Made by a program: the position numbers and the translations under genes. A DNA stretch of 64,000 nt from Deinococcus peraridilitoris DSM 19664 (GTDB taxonomy: Bacteria; Deinococcota; Deinococci; Deinococcales; Deinococcaceae), in NCBI RefSeq assembly GCF_000317835.1, contig NC_019793.1:2918501-2982500 (forward strand), in the 5' to 3' direction. How positions within the stretch are numbered: the first letter of the stretch is position 1; the number at the start of each line of letters is the position of its first letter. Of this stretch, positions 57,139 to 64,000 are shown in pieces. The notes under the pieces were generated by a model. The model saw only the letters and a list, made by a program, of their open reading frames with translations, made no database searches and was not told the DNA's origin.

Positions 57139-59312
57139 GCAGGCCGGTGCTTTTGCGTTTTGCGCTCGCCTGTCTCCTCGGCTGGGCTGGTATGGGTGGT
57201 CCGGCCAGCGCCCAGGTCACCCTGGAAGAAAGTGCACGAACCCTGAGTGCCCAGGATAACGGCAGACTGCGCTGGTCGCGCACCTTCGAGGCTTCGGCCG
57301 GTTCTCTGGTCGGGCCGGTGACCGTGGGTGCCCGCACCTGGCTGGCCGTGGGACCGCAACTGTATGCGTATGGCGAACAAGGGCAGGTCGAAGCACGCAT
57401 CGACTTGCCCAGCGACGCTGCCGCTCTCGACGAAAGCGGCGGTGAGCTGCGAGTCACCGTGCGCTACGGTGCGGTGCTGGAAGCTTTTTCGGTTGAGGGA
57501 GACGTTTTGCGTGAACGGGTGGTGTTTCCACCTCTGGAAAGCACCACCCGTTGGCTGGAACGCACCGCCCGTCGGCAAGTGGGTTTCGACCACGTCAGCC
57601 CTGCGGATGCGCGCGCCGCCCTGGAGGCTTTGCAGGCGCAAGTGCAGCGTGACCCGACGAATCCGTTCGCACAGGCGTTTCTGGCCACGGCCGCCCTGAA
57701 GACCCGCCAGGGCGATGTGGCCGCGCGCGCGACCGAAAGTGCCCTGATGCAAAACGTCCCGTTTTTTGTGAGCGTGCGTCTGGCCCAGTACTTCGACTCG
57801 GCCGGTCTGCCGGACGCAGCCGACCGCGCCTTGCAAAATGCCCGGCAAAGTTGGGCCGCCCTGGGTTACGATCCGGCCTTGCCCGTGTCACGATCCGCCC
57901 TGAAAGCTTACGGTAACCCGCTGGGTTACCTCGAATTGCTGCTCGGCAGTGGCAAGCTTTTGCGTGCTGAAGCCTGGCTGCGCTTCATGCGTGATATTTC
58001 ACCTCGGTTCGAGGGATACCGCGATGTGTACGGCCGTTACGTCGGACTGCTCGAATCGCAGAATCGGCTGGGCGAAGCGTACGAATGGCGCGCCTTCACC
58101 CGTGAACTGTCGCGCGGCAGCCTGTACGGCCTGGGGCCTGACGCTCTGCTGGCCGTGCGTGACGTGTCCCGCTGGGCCACCTTCATGCTGCTGCTTGTTC
58201 TGGCGGCCACGGCCCTGGCGCTGGGAGCGCGCGCCTGGCCCCTGCAGGGCCGTGACCTGGCGCCGCTGGGTGGACGACTGCACGCCTGGCGGCGCCACCC
58301 CCTTTCGCGGCTGCGGCGCATTCTGCTGTCCTACTGGGGATTTGGGGAGAAACTCGCCTTTGTGGCGCTGCTGGGTGCTTTGCTGGTGTCGCTGTGTGCC
58401 TGGGCCTGGTCGGCGCGTACCTACACCCGCGCCAACGCTCCGGCCCTGAATTTTGGCACTTACGGTGGTGCGTGGTTTTATGACGGCCTGGAGCAGCTGG
58501 GGCTGGAAGTCGGCGCGCCGGACGCCCGGCTGGTCCGTGGTCTGGGTGCACAACTCGACGGTGACAACGCCACAGCCCGCGGGCAGTACGGCGTGAGCAG
58601 CGATCCCTGTGTGCTCAACAACCTGGGGGTACTGCTGGAAGCCGGTGGAGACGAGATTGGTGCCCGTGAACGTTACCGTGCGGCGCTGGCCCGCAATCCC
58701 AACCTGAGCGCCCCGGCCTACAACCTGCAGCTTGGCCCCAATACCTTCGAAGCGAACTTTCAGCGGGTCTACCGCAGCACCCCACGCCTGTGCTACCCCA
58801 CAGACCGGCACGTATACCGCGCGGTTGACGGCGCGCTGAGCGGCGAACTCAGGCAGATCGTCCAGAATCCCTGGGTTTACCTGGTGCGCTTTCCCAGCGG
58901 TCTGCCACGACCCCTGCAGTGGCTGTGGGTGAGCGCGCTGCTGTTCACGCTGGGCCTCGCGATACTGTGGCTGTTCGTACCCCGGCCGCCGGGTGTACGC
59001 GCCGCGCCACGCCCGTGGCGCTTCCGTCTGCTGTGCGTGGTGTTTCCGGGGGTGGCGTTTCTGGACGTCGCCTGGGGACTGGTGCTGCAGCTGATCTGGG
59101 GAGCGGCCGTGGTCGGGGGCGTGGCAGTGCTGGGCGGCTGGCGTTTTCCGTACCTGCTGGATCTAAGTGTCGGTGGAGCGTCCACCGTCATTGGTGTGAC
59201 GCTCGCCCTGTGCTACGCCATCAATGTGGCGCTGCTGTTGCTCGACGAACTGCGGCTGGCAGGCGAGCGCCGCCGGGCGAAATCGACTGCGGGCGTGGCT
59301 CGGCCAAGCTGA
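57135..59312 (+). CDS. exported TPR-containing multi-pass membrane protein, function unknown
   Basis: 725 residues. Signal peptide (LLRFALACLLGWAGMGGPASA), a beta-propeller-like stretch (50-130: WLAVGPQLYAYGEQGQVEAR), helical repeats (about 160-340), helices near 345-365 and 410-432, a second TPR-like stretch (VLNNLGVLLEAGGDEIGARE) and about four C-terminal helices. I do not recognise the family. Its ATG overlaps the PlsY-like stop, so the two are translated together. The next gene also encodes an exported protein. Confidence 0.75.
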   Translation: MSRPVLLRFALACLLGWAGMGGPASAQVTLEESARTLSAQDNGRLRWSRTFEASAGSLVGPVTVGARTWLAVGPQLYAYGEQGQVEARIDLPSDAAALDESGGELRVTVRYGAVLEAFSVEGDVLRERVVFPPLESTTRWLERTARRQVGFDHVSPADARAALEALQAQVQRDPTNPFAQAFLATAALKTRQGDVAARATESALMQNVPFFVSVRLAQYFDSAGLPDAADRALQNARQSWAALGYDPALPVSRSALKAYGNPLGYLELLLGSGKLLRAEAWLRFMRDISPRFEGYRDVYGRYVGLLESQNRLGEAYEWRAFTRELSRGSLYGLGPDALLAVRDVSRWATFMLLLVLAATALALGARAWPLQGRDLAPLGGRLHAWRRHPLSRLRRILLSYWGFGEKLAFVALLGALLVSLCAWAWSARTYTRANAPALNFGTYGGAWFYDGLEQLGLEVGAPDARLVRGLGAQLDGDNATARGQYGVSSDPCVLNNLGVLLEAGGDEIGARERYRAALARNPNLSAPAYNLQLGPNTFEANFQRVYRSTPRLCYPTDRHVYRAVDGALSGELRQIVQNPWVYLVRFPSGLPRPLQWLWVSALLFTLGLAILWLFVPRPPGVRAAPRPWRFRLLCVVFPGVAFLDVAWGLVLQLIWGAAVVGGVAVLGGWRFPYLLDLSVGGASTVIGVTLALCYAINVALLLLDELRLAGERRRAKSTAGVARPS

Positions 59313-59387
59313 ACACCTCGGCGCGGTTCGCCTGATAGAGGTTTTTGTGTAAGTCCCCCGTCAGAAGAGCGCCGATATACTGTGCCG

Positions 59388-61142
59388 GTGCATCTTCCCT
59401 TTCGTTTTCCCCTATCTTTTCTTCATGTCCGTGCCGCTGCCCCGACATTGCTGACCGCGTTGCTGCTCGCCCTGGGCAACGCCCTCGCCCTGGTGGGTTC
59501 GGTGCAACTGGTCGCCGCCGTCGATCAGAGTGCCGCTTACCTGAACGGCAGCGCCACGTCGCTGCAGATGCCCCCCCGGATCGTGAAGGGCCGCACCATG
59601 CTGGCACTGCGTGAAAGTGCTGCCCTGCTTGAGGTGCCGGTGGACGCGCAGGGCAGCCACGTGCGTTTCGGTCGTGCTGCTATCGATACCCGGTCGGGTC
59701 AAGCGTGGCTGAACGGCACGCCGCAGGCAGCGGACAGCGTCGCCACACTCAACGCCCAGACGTACGTCAGTGCGCGCCTGCTCGCCGACGCGTTGGGTGC
59801 CAACATCAGCTTTTCTGAAGATGGCCGCACGCTGACCCTCACGGCGCTGAGAGGCCGCAACGACAATCCCCTGGCACCGCAAGCGCGCTTCTCGACGGAC
59901 AAGAACGTGTACGCGCCCGGCGAGCGGGTGGTGTACACCGAGTACGCCTTTGACCCGGACGGCGCCGACATCACTGCCCGCAAGTGGACCGGGCGGCAGG
60001 AAGCGTTCTTCCAGGCAGGGACCTACACCGTGTCCCTGCAAGTGCAGAACAGTCGTGGCGTGCAGAGTGCGCCGTTTTCGCGCACCATCCAGGTCGTCGG
60101 AGCACCACAGGACAACCCGCTGAGCTTTGCACTGAAGTATGGCGAACCCGGTGACACGTTTGCCGACTCGGGCATCCTGAGTTACCCGGCCCTGGCACCG
60201 TACGGGGTGCCTTCGCAGAACTTCCCGCTGCTGTTCAGTGACTCTCCCGAAGCGCCGACCCAGAGCGGGCTGCTGTATCAGGACACCGTGGTCGGACGCG
60301 CACGCCTGCTCGCATACCACCTCAACGCCCTGCGCGGCCCGGCCCGCCTGTACGTGATGGCCCGCAACCTGGAAGCCACTCCGGTCGACGTGCGTTCCCT
60401 GCGACTGGGCGAAACCGCGCCGACCCGCATCGAAGGCACCCTTGGCCAGGTAACGCTGATGGAGTACTTCGCCTCCACCGGAGGCGGGCAACTGACACTG
60501 CAGAATGGGCAGTACACCGCCCTGTACGTCTCGCCGGTGCTTCATCCGGGGAGTGGCGTGAACCTGCTGCAGGACATCGATACGAGTGGACGCGTCGAGG
60601 TGAGCTTTCTGATGATCGAAGATGGCCTGCCTCCCACAGCCGAGGCGATCCAGCAGTTGCCCACCCTGCCAAGTGACGGCAAGCACCAGCGGGGCACGTT
60701 CCCAGGGGCGGTGCGCAAGCTGCGCGTGACGCTGGACGCCCTGCCCGCACGGCTGGTGATCGGTGACGGCAACTTCGATCCGGTGCTGGTGGGAGTGGAC
60801 GCCCTGACCGGCACCCCGCAGCGACTGGCGGGCAACTATGGCGTGCTGTACGATCTGGAGGTGCTGGGTACCACCGGCGTCGCCGTCGCGCTCTCGCCCC
60901 GTGGCGGGCTTTACCGGGGCGCAATGCAGCTCGTGGACGGCGCACTGCAGCAGGCCATCAAGCTGCCACGTAGCGGCGTGCTGACCAAGCCGGACCAGCC
61001 GGCGCTGCTGTGGCGGGCGACGACCGACAAGATCGATATCAATTTCATACCGTCGAGCGGCTCGAACCTGCCAATCTCCTTCGTGTTCTACCGCACCGGC
61101 GTTCCTGGCGTAATTGAGGCGCGCAAAACCTACCGTCCTTGA
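59388..61142 (+). CDS. exported protein with copper-amine-oxidase-like N-terminal domain and PKD-like domain
   Basis: 584 residues. Signal peptide ending near LALVGSVQLVAA. Residues about 45-150 form a CuAO_N1-type domain (LNGSATSLQMPPRIVKGRTM; QTYVSARLLADALGANISFS), followed by a PKD-like beta domain (VYAPGERVVYTEYAFDPDGA) and a long beta-rich region. No enzyme motif. I use the GTG at 59388, 6 nt after TATACT (59376-59381); the GTG at 59382 is too close to it. Confidence 0.8.
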   Translation: MHLPFRFPLSFLHVRAAAPTLLTALLLALGNALALVGSVQLVAAVDQSAAYLNGSATSLQMPPRIVKGRTMLALRESAALLEVPVDAQGSHVRFGRAAIDTRSGQAWLNGTPQAADSVATLNAQTYVSARLLADALGANISFSEDGRTLTLTALRGRNDNPLAPQARFSTDKNVYAPGERVVYTEYAFDPDGADITARKWTGRQEAFFQAGTYTVSLQVQNSRGVQSAPFSRTIQVVGAPQDNPLSFALKYGEPGDTFADSGILSYPALAPYGVPSQNFPLLFSDSPEAPTQSGLLYQDTVVGRARLLAYHLNALRGPARLYVMARNLEATPVDVRSLRLGETAPTRIEGTLGQVTLMEYFASTGGGQLTLQNGQYTALYVSPVLHPGSGVNLLQDIDTSGRVEVSFLMIEDGLPPTAEAIQQLPTLPSDGKHQRGTFPGAVRKLRVTLDALPARLVIGDGNFDPVLVGVDALTGTPQRLAGNYGVLYDLEVLGTTGVAVALSPRGGLYRGAMQLVDGALQQAIKLPRSGVLTKPDQPALLWRATTDKIDINFIPSSGSNLPISFVFYRTGVPGVIEARKTYRP

Positions 61143-61183
61143 AGTGTGCCCCAAAGAGGTGGCCTCCGGGGCTGCCTCCTTCG

Positions 61184-62029
61184 TTACTCGCTGAGCGTGC
61201 GGGCCGGGCGGACCCACCAGGCCGGGTTTGCTTCGCTCAGACGCCGGGCCGCGTCTGCCGCCTGTTCGGGTGAACTGGCCAGCGCGAAGCAGGTCGCCCC
61301 CGAGCCGCTCATCAGCGGACTGTGCAGCCCGACTTCCGACAGGGCCGCGAGCGCGCGCGCGATTTCGGGGTGACGCGCGATGACGGCAGGCTGCAGCGCA
61401 TTGAGCCACGGCACCTCACGCTCCTCGTGCAGGGCCGCGAGGACGGCTGGCAGGTCCAGCGCGGGCGTAAAGCCGTGCGTTTCGTCCAGCCAGCGGTAGG
61501 CGTCGGCGGCGCTGACCGCCACCCCGGGATTGGCCAGCACAAGGTGCACCGGTTGGAACCGAATGGGGGAGAGCCGTTCCCCGACACCTTGCGCGATTGC
61601 CGCGCCCTCACGCAAGAAAAACGGCACGTCGGCGCCAAGAGAGAGGGCCAGCCGCGCCAGACCGCCCGGTGTCCGCGACACCTCCGACGGATACAGCCGG
61701 GCAAGCCCCAGCAGGGTACTCGCCGCGTCCGACGATCCCCCGCCCAGACCGGAGGCGACCGGCAGCAGCTTTTTGAGCACGATACGCGCGCCTTCCCACA
61801 CTCCGGCGGCGTCAAGGTACGCGCGGGCGGCGCGGTACACCAGGTTGCCGTTGCCCTCGGGTAGCTGCGCGCCCTGCACCACCAGCGACAGGTGTCCGGC
61901 CGGAGCAATCTCCAGCTCGTCGCCCACCGAGAGGGGCACCATCACGGAGTGCAACTCGTGATACCCGTCCGGGCGGACCGACAGGACGCTGAGGCCGAAG
62001 TTTACCTTGGCAGGCGCGAAGAGGATCAC
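61184..62029 (-). CDS. ispE: 4-diphosphocytidyl-2-C-methyl-D-erythritol kinase
   Basis: 281-residue GHMP kinase of the MEP isoprenoid pathway. N-terminal FAPAKVNFGLSVLSVRPDGYH, ATP loop LPVASGLGGGSSDAASTLLG and C-terminal LMSGSGATCFALA are diagnostic. ATG overlaps the end of ispD by 4 nt. Confidence 0.96.
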   Translation of the reverse strand: MILFAPAKVNFGLSVLSVRPDGYHELHSVMVPLSVGDELEIAPAGHLSLVVQGAQLPEGNGNLVYRAARAYLDAAGVWEGARIVLKKLLPVASGLGGGSSDAASTLLGLARLYPSEVSRTPGGLARLALSLGADVPFFLREGAAIAQGVGERLSPIRFQPVHLVLANPGVAVSAADAYRWLDETHGFTPALDLPAVLAALHEEREVPWLNALQPAVIARHPEIARALAALSEVGLHSPLMSGSGATCFALASSPEQAADAARRLSEANPAWWVRPARTLSE

Positions 62030-62718
62030 GTGCGTGCCTCCCCGTCCCAGGTGCCTGCGAAGGCGCGTGCGAGCGCCAGGTCACCTGGCGTGGTCACCTT
62101 GAAGAGGCGCGCGTCTCCCGGCACGAGCCGCACCTCGCCGCCCGCGCGCACGATCAGGCCCGCGTCGTCGGTGGCGCTCCAGCCTTCCCGGAGGGCGCGC
62201 TCGTGGGCAGCCAGCAGCAGTTCGCGCGAAAACACCTGCGGGGTCTGCACCGCCCAGGTGTTTTCGCGGTCCACCAGGGCGGCCCAGCGGCCCCCGTGGG
62301 CGCGCACCAGCGTGTCGGCGCAGGGCAGGGCCGCCGTGGCCGCGCCGGTTTCGTGCACGGCCTCCAGCAGCCCCTCGACTAGCGCGGCCCCCAGAAAGGG
62401 TCTGGCGGCGTCGTGCACCAGCACCACCTCGGCCTCCGTCGCGCGCAGCAAATTCAGCACGCTCTCCTGCCGCGAAGACCCGCCCAGGACCGTGCGCGCG
62501 TTCAGGGGAGGCAGCGCCCGCTCCATTCCAGGCGCCAGCGCGACGAGCACCTCGTCCACGTGAGGAGAGAGTGCCCGCACCGCCCGCTCCAGCAGGGTCA
62601 GGCCGCCTACCTCCACCAGCGCCTTGGGACCCAGGCCCAGCCGCTCACCCGAGCCCGCCGCCGGAATGAGCGCGGCGCGGCGGCCCGATTGGCCCGATTG
62701 CAGGCAGGCGCCGCTCAC
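62026..62718 (-). CDS. ispD: 2-C-methyl-D-erythritol 4-phosphate cytidylyltransferase
   Basis: 230 residues. Nucleotidyltransferase fold: ALIPAAGSGERLGLGPKALV, VVLVHDAARPFL and the family signature AVQTPQVFSRELLLAAHERA, TDDAGLIVRAG. Forms CDP-ME, substrate of the adjacent IspE. Overlaps ubiX upstream and ispE downstream by 4 nt each, a tight operon. Confidence 0.96.
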   Translation of the reverse strand: MSGACLQSGQSGRRAALIPAAGSGERLGLGPKALVEVGGLTLLERAVRALSPHVDEVLVALAPGMERALPPLNARTVLGGSSRQESVLNLLRATEAEVVLVHDAARPFLGAALVEGLLEAVHETGAATAALPCADTLVRAHGGRWAALVDRENTWAVQTPQVFSRELLLAAHERALREGWSATDDAGLIVRAGGEVRLVPGDARLFKVTTPGDLALARAFAGTWDGEART

Positions 62719-63290
62719 GCTTCACCCCAGCGCTGCATGCGTCCTGTGTCCAGGCCGAACTGGTCGAGCACGCGCGCAGTTACGAAGCCCAGCATGTCCG
62801 CCACGCTCTCGGGCGCGTGGTAAAAGCCCGGACTGGCCGTCATGATGGTCGCCCCGGCGTCGAAGGCGCGCAGCATGTTCTCCAGCATGGGCCGGGGCAG
62901 GGGATCCTCGCGCAGCACCAGCACCAGTCGGCGTCTCTCCTTGAGCGTGACGTGCGCGGCGCGTGATACCAGATTGTCGCCCAGACCCAGCGCGACCTTG
63001 GCGAGGGTGCTGGCGCTGCACGGCACGATCACCATGCCGTCGGTGCGGAAGCTTCCGCTCGCGACGCTCGCGCCCAGGTCACGGTCGGAATGCACCACCT
63101 GCGCAAAACGCTCCAGGTCCGTGACCTTGCCGGGCTGCTCTTCCAGGGTGCTCCGTTCGGCGCTGATCACGCGGGCCGCTCCCGCCGTCACGATCAGGTG
63201 TGTTTCGATGTTCAGCTCCTGCAGGGCCCTCAGCAGGTCCTGGGCATAAGGAATGCCGCTGCCCCCCGTGACGCCGATGATGATCCTCAC
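62715..63290 (-). CDS. ubiX: flavin prenyltransferase (UbiX/Pad1 family)
   Basis: 191 residues. Makes prenylated FMN for UbiD-type decarboxylases from FMN and dimethylallyl phosphate. IIIGVTGGSGIPYAQDLLRAL, VVHSDRDLGASVASGSF, MVIVPCSASTLAKVALG and REDPLPRPMLENMLRAFDAGA are the family motifs. GTG at 63290 with TACCTT 7 nt upstream (leaderless). Placement with ispD/ispE links a dimethylallyl-using enzyme with isoprenoid synthesis; it may also serve the futalosine pathway. Confidence 0.95.
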   Translation of the reverse strand: MRIIIGVTGGSGIPYAQDLLRALQELNIETHLIVTAGAARVISAERSTLEEQPGKVTDLERFAQVVHSDRDLGASVASGSFRTDGMVIVPCSASTLAKVALGLGDNLVSRAAHVTLKERRRLVLVLREDPLPRPMLENMLRAFDAGATIMTASPGFYHAPESVADMLGFVTARVLDQFGLDTGRMQRWGEA

Positions 63291-63414
63291 GAAGGACAAG
63301 GTACAGGGATGAAGAGCCCGCGAACAGGGCAGGCGCGGAAAGGGTGCCGGGAATGCCAATCTAAGTCTCTCCCGGTGATGTTTTAAAGGTGGGTATAGGC
63401 GTTTGAGGTTGTGC

Positions 63415-63451
63415 GAAAAAAGTGTGGGGCAGCCTCAAGACGCCCCACACT
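63415..63451 (-). terminator. intrinsic terminator of the permease gene
   Basis: 10-bp stem, AGTGTGGGGC (63421-63430) with GCCCCACACT (63442-63451); on the minus strand it is followed by six T. Confidence 0.85.
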
Positions 63452-63464
63452 GAATAAAGTCCTT

Positions 63465-64000
63465 TTAACTGGTTGTTGGTGTGTTCCATGCCTCGTGCGT
63501 CCGCTTGCTCCAGATCAGGAACGCGCCGACCAACACGATCACCGCCAGCAACGCTGAAACGCTCAGTTTCATGGGCATCTCGGCCGTGAGCAGGATGCGC
63601 TGCGGCTCGTTCGCGGTGATGAACGCCAGCCACGAAGTCGCGCCCTTGCGCACCAAGTCAACACTCAAATACGTGTAGAAGTGCGTGGTCGCCCAGAATC
63701 CACCCGCGCCTTCACCTGACGGGCGCAGCAGGTAATCCGCCAGCACGGGCGTGAGCGCCACCAGACTCGCACTCGCCATCGGGAGGCGGCTGGAAAGCAG
63801 GGTCGCGAGGCCGAACACAAAGCACGCTTCAAGGAACACCATCACGCTGTCCAGCCCCAGGTACCACCACACCTCGCTTCGCTCCATCCAACTCGCCGGC
63901 GTCGGCATGACCACGCCCTGCGCGACCATCGCGACGAGGACCAGGCCACCCAGGAGCGCGACCCCGAACCCCAAGCGGCCAAGCACAACGCCGGTTCTCG
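63465..64000 (-). CDS. ABC-2-type transporter permease-like membrane protein, 5' part cut by window
   Basis: 178 C-terminal codons are visible and the frame continues past the right edge. Hydrophobic helices: LGFGVALLGGLVLVAMVAQG, VMVFLEACFVFGLATLLSS, ASLVALTPVLADYLL and a last one SVSALLAVIVLVGAFLIW. The segment layout with a soluble loop before the last helix resembles ABC-2 permease subunits, but no ATPase gene is visible here. Confidence 0.6.
   Translation of the reverse strand, partial: RTGVVLGRLGFGVALLGGLVLVAMVAQGVVMPTPASWMERSEVWWYLGLDSVMVFLEACFVFGLATLLSSRLPMASASLVALTPVLADYLLRPSGEGAGGFWATTHFYTYLSVDLVRKGATSWLAFITANEPQRILLTAEMPMKLSVSALLAVIVLVGAFLIWSKRTHEAWNTPTTS

Noticed and set aside
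59412..61409. 665-codon minus-strand frame
   Set aside because: Antisense shadow of the CuAO_N-type gene; composition typical of non-coding frames in GC-rich DNA.

Overview
The window is high-GC DNA that is almost certainly chromosomal and from the genus Deinococcus. The strongest marker is a pprI/irrE gene at 13360-14154, which keeps the HEVSH zinc-protease motif and the downstream Glu ligand and sits in front of folate genes, as I recall for D. radiodurans. Other lineage signs are an archaeal-type prolyl-tRNA synthetase, TL5/Ctc-type ribosomal protein L25, two CarD-domain proteins, a lysine-rich extended HU, the futalosine enzyme MqnD, and many start codons placed 5-8 nt after a TANNNT box (leaderless mRNAs). 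I cannot name the species. I saw no rRNA, tRNA or CRISPR array.

Layout. 1-8 kb: PPDK-regulatory protein (cut by the window edge), RidA, proS, a membrane diguanylate cyclase, L25, a PfkB kinase, rsmA and a CarD-like regulator. 8-13 kb: TPR protein, nnr, DUF4388-like protein, a family-10-like glycosidase, acyl-CoA-binding protein. 13-19.5 kb: pprI, a nucleotidyltransferase-like gene, folP, then a 2.3-kb gene for a surface lipoprotein on the opposite strand, then folB and folK. 19.5-28.5 kb: a pseudokinase-PASTA membrane protein, cysteine desulfurase, then an accessory stretch (22.4-26.2 kb) with a methyltransferase relic, a GH16 glucanase, fragments of a MerR regulator, an IS5-type transposase and a flavin oxidoreductase, a membrane protein and a MITE-like repeat; then a second diguanylate cyclase and manganese catalase. 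28.5-38 kb: carbamoyl-phosphate and arginine synthesis (carB on minus; argG, two GNATs, argH, two GNATs and carA on plus). 38-51 kb: housekeeping genes (S4 protein, ZapE-like ATPase, M20 peptidase, DAHP synthase, MqnD, RarA, two hexose-phosphate mutases, RbfA, thioesterase). 51-64 kb: CarD regulator, osmoprotectant-binding protein, HU, ThiF/MoeB-like enzyme, a duplicated-domain lipoprotein, a three-gene envelope cluster, ispE-ispD-ubiX, and an ABC-2-type permease cut by the right edge.

Most notable observations. (1) In front of the DAHP synthase gene lies a complete classical attenuator: a 17-residue leader peptide with seven aromatic residues, a 1:2 hairpin, an alternative antiterminator and a U8 terminator. 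(2) That gene is itself frameshifted at a run of seven G. (3) Two copies of a MITE-like element with 13-bp terminal inverted repeats (7978-8165 and 25694-25921) share an internal module that also occurs alone near 3294. (4) Four GNAT genes are interleaved with argG/argH, and the argG leader holds a short ORF ending Arg-Arg. (5) A promoter-plus-terminator unit upstream of the second carD gene could be a small RNA or an attenuated leader. (6) The pprI-fol cluster is split by the surface lipoprotein gene, and folB appears to have acquired its own leaderless promoter.

How the genes work together: argG, argH, carA, carB and a possible N-acetylglutamate synthase supply arginine and carbamoyl phosphate. 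folP/folB/folK make the pterin part of folate. ispD/ispE belong to the MEP isoprenoid pathway and mqnD to futalosine menaquinone synthesis. glmM and the second mutase feed envelope sugars. pprI, Mn-catalase, rarA and HU fit the stress- and DNA-damage-tolerant lifestyle of the genus.
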